DNA of 64,000 nucleotides from Streptomyces sp. NBC_00414 (lineage in GTDB: Bacteria > Actinomycetota > Actinomycetes > Streptomycetales > Streptomycetaceae): NCBI RefSeq assembly GCF_036038375.1, contig NZ_CP107935.1:3782001-3846000 (forward strand), written 5' to 3'. Of this stretch, positions 25,387-33,400 are shown in pieces. Each line of letters opens with the position of its first letter. Position 1 is the first letter of the stretch. The notes beneath the pieces were generated by a model. It had not been told where the DNA came from and did no database searches. It saw only the letters and a list, made by a program, of their open reading frames with translations. A program made the position numbers and the translations under genes.

Positions 25387-25594
25387 GCTCCGGAAGAGTC
25401 GACCCCCGCCTGAGCCGGCGAGGGGCACGGCGTACGAAGGTTCGCCGCAAGGTTGGTGGTCCGAGTACGGCGGTCTCCTGGACGTTACATCCGGGGTTGT
25501 GGTGCTGCCCCCAGGGACGCCGTTACCGCCGTGCCCCTTCCCCTGCGATCAATGCCGGATCAAGGGGCTTGGCTATGGCCCTTCGGACGACTGA
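25379..25594 (+). CDS. Small Pro/Cys protein following HATPase gene
   Basis: The 71-residue protein begins MFRLRKSRPPPEPARG; its start overlaps the stop of the HATPase gene by eight bases, so translation is coupled. The C-terminal part CPFPCDQCRIKGLGYG holds three Cys that could bind a metal. Similar small followers are common beside WhiJ-type clusters. Function unknown. Confidence 0.65.
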   Translation: MFRLRKSRPPPEPARGTAYEGSPQGWWSEYGGLLDVTSGVVVLPPGTPLPPCPFPCDQCRIKGLGYGPSDD

Positions 25595-25754
25595 TCCCGA
25601 CACCCTGTCCGCCGAGTGCGCCGTAGCCCAGAGACCCGGTTACCGGGACCTCCACAAGGAGTGTCGGCAGACGGAAGACGTGCCCTTGATCCACGGGGGC
25701 GGAATCCTGCTCGTTCGCCGGTGTCGGTGTCTCTGCCACCGGTACAACCGCTAG
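25575..25754 (+). CDS. 59-residue Cys-containing protein
   Basis: The ATG at 25575 overlaps the end of the preceding gene by 20 bases. The product (MALRTTDPDTLSAECAVAQR) ends in RRCRCLCHRYNR, a run of alternating Cys and basic residues, with another Cys near residue 34. Possible metal or nucleic-acid binding. It is the second of three small overlapping followers of the HATPase gene. Confidence 0.6.
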   Translation: MALRTTDPDTLSAECAVAQRPGYRDLHKECRQTEDVPLIHGGGILLVRRCRCLCHRYNR

Positions 25755-25765
25755 GGAGACAGCAC

Positions 25766-25963
25766 ATGAGCCGTCCGCCTGAGGGCTCTGATCGACAGGC
25801 GAGAGCCGCTTACTGCCGTTGGGAAGGCAAGAGTTTCCCGTTCATCGCTTCGGTGTTCGGCTACCCCTCGCCCGAAGCAGCAGAAGCGGACTACGTGGCC
25901 TACATGGAGTTCCGCAGGGTCACGCGAGAAGCAACACAGGCGCCGGACTTTCCGGCCGTCTGA
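25766..25963 (+). CDS. 65-residue protein, end of HATPase operon
   Basis: The protein begins MSRPPEGSDRQARAAYCRW, with AGGGAGAC before the ATG at 25766. It looks like a small helical protein with a helix-turn-helix-like stretch (FPFIASVFGYPSPEAAEADY) resembling the start of sigma-70 region 4 or MerR-type helices, but the match is weak. It ends before three stacked hairpins that stop this operon. Confidence 0.65.
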   Translation: MSRPPEGSDRQARAAYCRWEGKSFPFIASVFGYPSPEAAEADYVAYMEFRRVTREATQAPDFPAV

Positions 25964-26022
25964 CCCCCGTTACGGGTCCGTATGGCGACCACACCGCGTC
26001 AGGGTCGTGAACCACCACAGAC

Positions 26023-26180
26023 GAGAGGGGCAGCCTCCCACCCCCGAGGGGCTGTCCCTCTCTTGCACCCCACAGACGGGGCCCTCCTAGAGTCGGCGCT
26101 AGGAGGGCCCTCTGTTGTCCTCAGACAGCCTCAGAGCAGACCAGAGCCCCAACCCTCAGGCAATCCAGGGTTGGGGCTCT
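26023..26180. terminator. Three stacked hairpins between convergent operons
   Basis: GAGAGGGGCAGCC (26023-26035) pairs with GGCTGTCCCTCTC (26050-26062) with one wobble. GGGCCCTCCTAG (26079-26090) pairs perfectly with CTAGGAGGGCCC (26099-26110). AGAGCCCCAACCCT (26143-26156) pairs perfectly with AGGGTTGGGGCTCT (26167-26180). All three lie in the gap between the rightward small genes and the leftward integrase gene, so they insulate each from the other. Confidence 0.85.
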
Positions 26181-26198
26181 CAGGACGTCTGACAGTCG

Positions 26199-27755
26199 TT
26201 ACGCAGCCTGCCTCAGGTGCTCCCTCAGCAAGGGCTCAGGGACGTACGTCGACAGCGCGCTTGCCGCATCTTCGCCCTTGATCTCGTCGCGCATCTCCCA
26301 CCCGACGCGGTACCAAAGACCGGTCGGCCCACGGCGAATCTTGGTGCGCCACCCCAACATGCGCGCCCGACGTGTCTGGGGATCACCCTCCGTCTGAGCC
26401 CACCAGTCCGCGAACGTCGTACCGGTGTCCCGCCACCCCCAAGTAGCTTTCTGCTTCGGCCCGTTGGCCAACTTCTCGTGTTCCTGAGCCGTCTCCGCAG
26501 CCATGGCGGCGAACTCGGATGCTGACAGGTGGCCTGTCTTGAACTCTGTACTGAGCTGGTTGAGGCGCCCTTCCAGCACGGCCAGTTCGACGGCCGATTT
26601 GTCATCGGAGAGCTTGATCTTTTCTTGGATGGTGTACGTCCCCACCTGCCGCAGGAAGATGTACGCGACTTCCTTGTAGATCTGCTCTGCCGGGTACGAC
26701 TGTCCGGCGCATGCAGGGATGCCCTTGGACTTGTTCCCCTGGCAGCGGAAGCGAGCGCGCTTGTTCCCGCTCGCCTTCACGAAATACAGCGGTTGCTCGC
26801 AACCAGCACAGAAGATCACGCCGAGAAGCGGGCTCGTGTTGGTCGCGCCCTTCACGTACTTGACGGTCGCGACGATCTCTTGCAGTGCTTCGAACTCCTC
26901 CGGGGTGAGCACCGGCACGGACCGCAGGATCGGTGTCCCGTCGGCGTTGCGCTCCACGCTTCCGTCTCGCCTGACGTACTCCCCGAGAAGGTTCCGGTTC
27001 GTGAGCACGGCCTGTACGGACGTGGCTGTCCACTTGGACCCACGGGGCTTGGCTTTTTCCTTGCTCAGCCGCGTGTTTGTGCTGCCTGCCGCACCCGCGC
27101 GCATGCGCGCGATGTCCTGCGACGTCGGGACCTTGTTGTCGTTCAGCCACTCAGCCACCGCAGAGAACGACCGGATCTCCTGGAACTTCTCGATCATCTT
27201 GAGCAGCCATGGACCGTACTTGGGGTCAAGTTCGAGCGTGTAACCCTCCCCGTCCTCAGCAGCTACGGCGACGCGTCCGAACGGCACCAGACCACCAGGC
27301 CAACGGCCCTTGATCCGCATCGCAAGCCGAGAGTTCGAGATGCGCTCCTTGATCATCTCTAGCTCGGCTTCGGCCAGCACGGCGAGGATCTTCGCGATGG
27401 TGCGACCCCACGGCTTGGAGAGGTCAAAGCCCTCTTCCACCGACACGAGGGACTTCCCGTGTTCGTCGCACCAGTCCAGGAGATTGGAGAGGTCCCGAAC
27501 GGACCGCACGATGCGGTCCAGCTTGAACACGTAGATCACATCAAAGTCATCGACGTGTTCCTTGAGCCACTTCCCGAGGTGCGGACGGTCCCATGGGCTG
27601 AAACTTGCCGAGACGTCCAGGTCAACAGCCCAGTCAACCAACTCGATCTCGTCCGCAACGCAACGGTTGTGGATCTTGCGACGTTGCGTGTCTTCACCAG
27701 TCTGATTGACGTTGCCGACCGACAGTCGGATGACACCTAGCGCTCGTTTCGTCAC
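26199..27755 (-). CDS. int: Large serine recombinase, phage integrase
   Basis: The 518-residue protein has a resolvase domain at residues 1-150 with the catalytic Ser12 in VIRLS, Arg residues in VFKLDRIVRSVRDL, and EMIKERIS leading into helix E. A recombinase domain follows (GGLVPFGRVAV ... LTNRNLLGEYVR), then a zinc ribbon with CAGC and a later Cys pair (residues about 308-345), and a helical coiled-coil section near residues 375-430. It integrates the phage at attB without host factors; excision would need a directionality factor, not identified here. It sits next to the right phage-host junction, the usual place. Confidence 0.95.
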   Translation of the reverse strand: MTKRALGVIRLSVGNVNQTGEDTQRRKIHNRCVADEIELVDWAVDLDVSASFSPWDRPHLGKWLKEHVDDFDVIYVFKLDRIVRSVRDLSNLLDWCDEHGKSLVSVEEGFDLSKPWGRTIAKILAVLAEAELEMIKERISNSRLAMRIKGRWPGGLVPFGRVAVAAEDGEGYTLELDPKYGPWLLKMIEKFQEIRSFSAVAEWLNDNKVPTSQDIARMRAGAAGSTNTRLSKEKAKPRGSKWTATSVQAVLTNRNLLGEYVRRDGSVERNADGTPILRSVPVLTPEEFEALQEIVATVKYVKGATNTSPLLGVIFCAGCEQPLYFVKASGNKRARFRCQGNKSKGIPACAGQSYPAEQIYKEVAYIFLRQVGTYTIQEKIKLSDDKSAVELAVLEGRLNQLSTEFKTGHLSASEFAAMAAETAQEHEKLANGPKQKATWGWRDTGTTFADWWAQTEGDPQTRRARMLGWRTKIRRGPTGLWYRVGWEMRDEIKGEDAASALSTYVPEPLLREHLRQAA

Positions 27756-27930
27756 GGGAAGCCCCTCTCAGGTGGGGCACCCCGAGGTCTCCTCTACCTC
27801 CGTCGCGTGACCAACCGACCAGGCAACGTCTCAAAACGGGACGATATTCCCGCGTCATATGAAACGTCCCTGGTCAGAGCCCTACAGCGTCGGAGGAAAG
27901 TCCCCGGACCGTGCCCACCGTCCTCTTCCC
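27756..27930. other. Right attachment junction (hybrid att site)
   Basis: Phage DNA upstream of the integrase gene meets host DNA where the mycoredoxin frame resumes, near GGACCGTGCCCACC (27906-27919). The crossover should lie close to 27,908-27,915. The exact core cannot be fixed because the other junction is outside the window. Confidence 0.75.
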
Positions 27931-27991
27931 GGACGGTTCGACGCTGACGAACCCTTCGCTGGCGCAGGTCAAGCAGAAGATCGGCGCCTAG
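27911..27991 (+). pseudogene. mrx1: 3' end of mycoredoxin gene, cut by the prophage
   Basis: From the GTG at 27911 the frame reads VPTVLFPDGSTLTNPSLAQ and on to a stop at 27989-27991, 26 residues in all. This is the C-terminal quarter of actinobacterial mycoredoxin, a small glutaredoxin-like protein that reduces mycothiol-protein disulfides; the conserved cis-Pro of VPT is included. The CxxC active-site half is absent and should lie beyond the left end of the prophage. Location beside nudC agrees with the actinomycete gene order. The identification is by recognition of the sequence and context. Confidence 0.85.
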
Positions 27992-28010
27992 GACCTGTTC
28001 GGCAGGTGCC

Positions 28011-28958
28011 TCAGACGGCCGCTCCGCGCGTCGGCAGGGGCTTGCCGTACCAGAGCTCGATCAGACGGGCCGCAATCGAGATGCCGTACGGAGGCAGGAC
28101 CTCCCCGGACTCGAAGGCGGCCCGCAGGTCTTCGCGGGAGAACCAGCGTGCTTCCTCGATCTCCTCGCCGTCGACGTTGATCTCCGCCGAGGTCGCCCGG
28201 GCCATGAAGCCCAGCATGAGGCTGGAGGGGAACGGCCAGGGCTGGCTGGCGATGTACTCGACCTCGCCGACGGTGATGCCGGCCTCTTCGAAGACCTCGC
28301 GGCGCACCGACTGCTCGATGGACTCCCCGGGCTCGACGAAGCCGGCGAGGGTGGAGAAGCGGCCCTCGGGCCAGTGCACCTGACGGCCGAGCAGGATGCG
28401 GTCCTCGTTGTCCGTCACGGCCATGATCACGGCGGGGTCGGTACGGGGGTAGTGCTCGGCGCCGCAGGCGGGGCAGCGGCGGATGTGGCCGGCCGCGGCG
28501 ATCACGGTGCGTTCACCGCAGCGGGAGCAGAAGCGGTGCAGCCGCTGCCAGTTCTCCAGGGCGACCGCGTGCACCATGAGGCCCGCGTCACGGGGTGACA
28601 GGAGCAGGCCCGCCTCGCGCAGACCCGCCGCGCGCGCGGACTGGTCCATGCGGCCGGGCAGGGTGTCCTTCTGGAGCGCGAAATAGCTCACGCCGTCGTC
28701 GTCGGTGCCCAGGAAGTAACGGTGTGCCTCGGTGAGGGGCGCTTCGAAGGACGGGGTCATGACGAGTTCGGTGGTGCCGTCGGACGTCTCGTCGATGAGG
28801 ACCTGACCGCCGGAGACCACGAAGGCGCGGGTGGTGGGGTGGCTCCACGCCGCGGCGAGCCAGGCCTCGTCGAGCCGGTGGTGGGCGGCCCGGTCGATGC
28901 CGCTCGGGGCGGTGAGCGAGATGGGACGGTCGGCGGTGTGGTCGGTCCAGGTGGTCAC
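28011..28958 (-). CDS. nudC: NADH pyrophosphatase (Nudix hydrolase)
   Basis: The enzyme cleaves NADH to NMNH and AMP; the family also removes NAD caps from RNA. The GTG at 28958 (VTTWTDHTADRPISL) is the preferred start; a longer frame would reach back into the dipeptidase gene. Visible features are the zinc site CSRCGER ... CPACGAEH (about residues 145-165), the Nudix box GFVEPGESIEQSVRREVFEE with its following glycine, and the family signature SQPWPFPSS that specifies NADH. Length of about 315 residues is normal. It converges on the broken mycoredoxin gene. Confidence 0.92.
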   Translation of the reverse strand: MTTWTDHTADRPISLTAPSGIDRAAHHRLDEAWLAAAWSHPTTRAFVVSGGQVLIDETSDGTTELVMTPSFEAPLTEAHRYFLGTDDDGVSYFALQKDTLPGRMDQSARAAGLREAGLLLSPRDAGLMVHAVALENWQRLHRFCSRCGERTVIAAAGHIRRCPACGAEHYPRTDPAVIMAVTDNEDRILLGRQVHWPEGRFSTLAGFVEPGESIEQSVRREVFEEAGITVGEVEYIASQPWPFPSSLMLGFMARATSAEINVDGEEIEEARWFSREDLRAAFESGEVLPPYGISIAARLIELWYGKPLPTRGAAV

Positions 28959-29052
28959 GGGTGCTTCCAACTCCCCCGGTGAAACGGTTGGTTCGGCGGG
29001 CTGTTCAGCCGGATGTCCGGATGTACGGCAGGACGTGTGCGGCGGGGCTTCT

Positions 29053-30456
29053 TCAGTGTGCATCTCGCCAGTTCCGGGCCAGATCGCCCCACAGGTGGGC
29101 GGAGGTCTCGACGCCTTTGAGGAGGAGGTCCAGTTCGACCTTCTCGTTGGGGGCGTGCCAGCCGTCGGACGGGACCGAGATGCCGAGGAACAGCACCGGG
29201 GCGGCGAGGACGTCCTGGAGGTCCGCCGCGGGCCCCGATCCCCCTTCGCGGGTGAAGAGGATCTCCTTCTCGAAGGCGCGGCCCATGGCGCGTACGACGG
29301 ACTGCAGGGCGGGGTGGTCGAGCGGTGTGAGGCACGGGCGCGTGGCGGCGCCGAAGGTGATCTCGTGACGGATCCCGGCGGGCAGTTGCTCGGCGGCCCA
29401 GCTGCGGACGGCCTTCTCGATGTGGTCGGGGTCCTGTCCGGCGACGAGCCGGAAGGAGAGTTTGACCATCGCGGAGGACGGGACGATCGTCTTGTTCCCG
29501 GGGCCCTGGTAGCCGCCGCCGATGCCGTTGACCTCTGCGGTCGGGCGGGCCCAGACGCGCTCCAGGGTGGTGTGGCCGCTCTCTCCGTGGGTGGCCGTGG
29601 ACCGGGCGGTGCGCAGCCAGCGCTCCTCGTCGAAGGGCAGCTCGGCGAAGAGTTCCCGCTCGCGGTCGGTTAGCTCGGTGACGCCTTCGTAGAACCCGGG
29701 GATCGCCACGCGCGCGTGCTCGTCGTGCAGGGCGGCGACGAGGCGGGCGACGGCGGTGGCCGGATTGGGCACGGCGCCGCCGAAGGAGCCGGAGTGGATG
29801 TCCTGGTCGGGCCCGTGCAGCCGGATCTCGCACTCGGCGAGGCCGCGCATGCCGGTGCAGACCGTGGGGGTGTCCTCGGACCACATGCCGGTGTCGGAGA
29901 CGATCACCGCGTCGGCGGTCAGGCGGCCCTTGCGGGCTTCTACGAGAGCACGGAAGTGCGGGGAACCGGACTCCTCCTCGCCCTCGATCAGCAGCTTGAG
30001 GTGGACCGCGGGAGCGGTGCGGCCCGTGGCGGCGAGGTGGGCGCGGACGCCGAGTGTGTGGAAGAACACCTGGCCCTTGTCGTCGGCCGCCCCGCGCGCG
30101 TGGAGGCGGTTTCCGCGGACGACGGGCTCGAAGGGGTCGGTGTCCCAGCCGTCCTCGCGGGCGGCGGGCTGCACGTCGTGGTGGCCGTAGACGAGGACCG
30201 TGGGTGCCTGCGGATCGTCGGAGGGCCACTCGGCGAAGACTGCGGGTGCGCCGGGAGTCGCCCAGACCTCGCAGGTCGGGAAGCCCGTCTCCTGCAGTTT
30301 CGCGGCAAGCCAGTCGGCGCTGCGCCGTACGTCCGCGGCGTGCTCGGGCTGGGCCGAGACGGACGGGATGCGCAGCCATTCGGCGAGGTCGTCGAGAAAG
30401 GCTGCGCGGTGCTGCTCGATGTACGCGCGGACGGCGCTGTCCGGAGTCTTGCTCAT
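29053..30456 (-). CDS. M20 family dipeptidase
   Basis: The 467-residue zinc peptidase begins MSKTPDSAVRAYIEQH at the ATG at 30456. Metal ligands are recognisable in YGHHDVQPA (His), GAADDKGQ (Asp), EGEEESGSP (Glu pair), SDTG (Asp) and the C-terminal DGWHAPNEK (His). The lid/dimer domain lies in the middle, containing HSGSFGGAVPNP. Members cleave dipeptides such as carnosine-like or Xaa-His substrates in the cytoplasm. It lies between adnB and nudC, eleven bases after the former. The exact substrate is not deducible. Confidence 0.9.
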   Translation of the reverse strand: MSKTPDSAVRAYIEQHRAAFLDDLAEWLRIPSVSAQPEHAADVRRSADWLAAKLQETGFPTCEVWATPGAPAVFAEWPSDDPQAPTVLVYGHHDVQPAAREDGWDTDPFEPVVRGNRLHARGAADDKGQVFFHTLGVRAHLAATGRTAPAVHLKLLIEGEEESGSPHFRALVEARKGRLTADAVIVSDTGMWSEDTPTVCTGMRGLAECEIRLHGPDQDIHSGSFGGAVPNPATAVARLVAALHDEHARVAIPGFYEGVTELTDRERELFAELPFDEERWLRTARSTATHGESGHTTLERVWARPTAEVNGIGGGYQGPGNKTIVPSSAMVKLSFRLVAGQDPDHIEKAVRSWAAEQLPAGIRHEITFGAATRPCLTPLDHPALQSVVRAMGRAFEKEILFTREGGSGPAADLQDVLAAPVLFLGISVPSDGWHAPNEKVELDLLLKGVETSAHLWGDLARNWRDAH

Positions 30457-30466
30457 GGTCACGAGC

Positions 30467-33400
30467 CTATCCGTCCACGCGTGCGTGCTGGTCCGGCGGT
30501 TCGTCGGGAACCCCTTCGGGTGGATCTTCCAGGAGGAGCCGCTCCAGCGCGGCCCGGTCCGGCAGGCTCTCGGGGCGTACGACTTCACCGCTGCGCACGT
30601 ACAGGAAGGCCGCCCGTACGGATTCCAGGGGGATGCCGTGCTGCTCGGCCCAGGCCAGCCGGTAGACGGCGAGCTGGAGGGGATCGGCGGTGCGGGTGCG
30701 GCTGGTCTTCCAGTCGACGATCTCGTACGTGGTGGTCCCTGCCCCGTCTCCGTCCTCGCCGTCGCCGCCCTCTTCCTTGTAGACGGCGTCGATCCGGCCC
30801 CGTACGACACGGCCTGCGATGGCGAGCTGGAACGGGGCCTCGATCCGGTGGGGCGTGCGGTGGGCGTAGGGGGTGCGTTCGAAGGCGTTCTTGAGGGCTT
30901 CCAGGTCGCGTTCGTCGGCGATCTCGGCCTCGGTGCCGGGCAGCTCCTCCGGCTCCAGCATCGGGAGCCGCAGCTCTTCGAAGCGGGCTTCGACCCAGGC
31001 GTGGAAGCGGGTGCCGCGGCGGGCGGCGGGCTGGGGCGGGCGTGGCATGGGGCGCGCCAGTTCGGTTGCGAAACCTTCCGGGTCCGCGGCCAGGCGCAGC
31101 AGCTGGGACGCGGTGAGAGAGGCCGGCAGGGGGACGTCCGTGACGCTCTCGCGGGCGCGCAGGAGTTCTCCGGTGAGGGCGTCGAGGTCGCGGTCCCAGG
31201 AGGCGATGGTGCGGGCTTCCTCGGGGGTGAGGCGCGTGGTCGCAAAAGGGTGCGGGCGGGCGTCCGGGGCGGGGCTGGGGTGCGGGACCCGTGGGCGGTT
31301 CGCGGTCCACGTGTCCCGGTCGTCAGGGTCCTCGTCCGCGAAATCGGCCTCTTCGTAAGGAGGCGCGTCGGTGGAATGTCCGTCCCCGTAGGAAGGCGCG
31401 CCGGTGGAGGGGCCGTCTCCGTAGGGGGGCTCGTCGGCGAAGTGGTCGTCCCCGTAGAGAGGCTCGTCGTCGTCCGGCGGGGGCGGCCAGTCCGGGTCGT
31501 CGTACGGGCCCGGGTCATCGGGAGCCGAAGGGTGCGCCGTCTCGTGGGAGTGGGCGGACTCCAGGTGGGCCAGCACCGTCTGCGCGGCCTCGCGGCGGCG
31601 GGCCATCGCCAGGTCGTCGAGCGGGAGCGGCCAGGCGTGGTCACCGCCTGCCGCCTGAAGTGCGGGGTTCTCCTCGTCCTCCTCCGGTTCGTCCTCCCAG
31701 GCCTCGATCTCGCCGTGCCCGGCCGCGCAGTGCTCGTACAGGGCGTGCAGGAAGTCGGAGGGGCCGCGGGGCTTCTTCTGGGAGGGGCCCCACCAGTGGC
31801 CGGAGCCGAGCAGCAGGGAGCGGGGGCGGGTGAAGGTGACGTAGCCGAGGCGCAGTTCCTCGGTGTGCTGGTGCTCCTTCATGGCCTCGTGGAAGGCCTT
31901 CATGCCGCGGGAGTCCCAGGCGTCGATGTCGGGCAGGGTGTCGGCGTCGCCGCGCAGTTCGTGCGGGAGGACCTTGCCCTGGGCAGTCCATTTCTCGCGG
32001 CCCTGGCCACTGGGGAACGTGCCGGTGACGAGCCCGGGGACCACGACGACGTCCCATTCCAGGCCCTTGGACTTGTGCGCGGTGAGCACCTTTACGGTGT
32101 TCTCGCCGCCCGGCAGGGCGTTGTCGAGGCCCTTCTCGTACTGGGCGGCGGTGCGCAGGAAGCCGAGGAAGGCGAGGAGGCTCGCCTCGCCCTCGTTCGC
32201 GGCGAAGGAGGCGGCGACGTCCAGGAAGTTGGACAGCGTCTCGCGGCGGCGGGCGGCCAGGGCGTGCGGGGACGCGGAGAGCTCCACCTCCAGGCCGGTG
32301 GTGGCGAGGACCCGGTGAAGGACGTCCATGAGGGGGTCGGCGAGCGAGCGGCGCAGGTCGCGCAGTTCGGTGGCGAGCCGCGCGAACCGTACGCGCGCGT
32401 CGGCCGAGAACGGCAGCCCGTCGTCGTCCCCGTCACCGCCGAGGGGTGTCTCCAGGAACGTTTCCAGCGCGTCCGCGAGGGAGATCACCTCGGCCGGGTC
32501 GACGCCTTCGACTGCCGCGGCGAGCCGCAGGTCGGGGTCGTCGTCGGCGTCCACGCGCGTGTGGGACACGAGCCGCCGGGCCCGGCGGCCCAGGAGGGCG
32601 AGGTCGCGGGCGCCGATGCGCCAGCGCGGTCCGGTGAGCAGGCGGACCAGGGAGGCGTTGGCCCCGGGGTCCTGGAGGACCTCGCAGACGGCGACCAGGT
32701 CGGCGACCTCGGGCAGGTGCAGCAGTCCGGAGAGCCCGACGACCTCCACCGGGACGTCGCGGGCGACGAGCGCGCCCTGGATCTGGGCGAAGTCGGTGGC
32801 GGTGCGGCACAGGACGGCGATCTCGCCGGGGGCCTTCCCCGTGCGTACGAGATGGGCGACGGAGTCGGCGAGCCAGTCCATCTCCTCGGCGTGGGTGCGC
32901 AGCAGGGCGCAGCGCACCATGCCGTCGCGCTCGGCGCCGGGGGCCGGGCGGAGGGCCTCCACGCCCGCGTGCATGGCGCGCAGGGGTTCCGCGAGGCCGT
33001 TGGCGAGGTCGAGGAGGCGGCCTCCGCTGCGGCGGTTCTCGCTGAGCGACTGGCGGGTCGCGAGGCGGCCGTCGGGGTGCGCGAAGTGTTCGGGGAAGTC
33101 GTCGAGGTTGGCCACGGAGGCGCCGCGCCAGCCGTAGATGGCCTGGCAGGGGTCTCCGACGGCGGTCACCGGGTGGCCCGTGCCGCCGCCGAACAGGCCC
33201 GCCAGGAGGATGCGCTGGGCCACGGACGTGTCCTGGTACTCGTCGAGGAGGACCACCCGGAACTCGTCGCGCAGGATGCCGCCGACCTCGGCGCGGGTGC
33301 GCGCGAGGGTCGCCGAGAGGGCGATCTGGTCGCCGAAGTCGAGGAGGTCGCGCTCGCGCTTGGCCTTCCGGTAGCGGCTCACCAGCTCGGTCAGTTCACG

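Larger units (their letters stand above)
1..27910. mobile_element. Siphovirus prophage, left end outside the window
   Basis: The block holds a full head and tail morphogenesis module on the minus strand, a rightward early module with a PrimPol-helicase, and a large serine integrase at the right edge. Base composition is visibly lower in GC than the host DNA to the right. The right boundary is placed where the reading frame of the host mycoredoxin gene resumes, near 27,908-27,911. Lysis genes and the second attachment site are not in the window and must lie to the left. HK97-type capsid, tape measure and chaperone frameshift indicate a long non-contractile tail. All essential genes seen are open, so the prophage looks intact, though inducibility cannot be read from sequence. 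Confidence 0.95.

Noticed and set aside
29053..31644. 863-residue version of the dipeptidase
   Set aside because: The extension runs through adnB sequence as Pro/Arg/Thr-rich shadow; the ATG at 30456 gives the normal M20 length.
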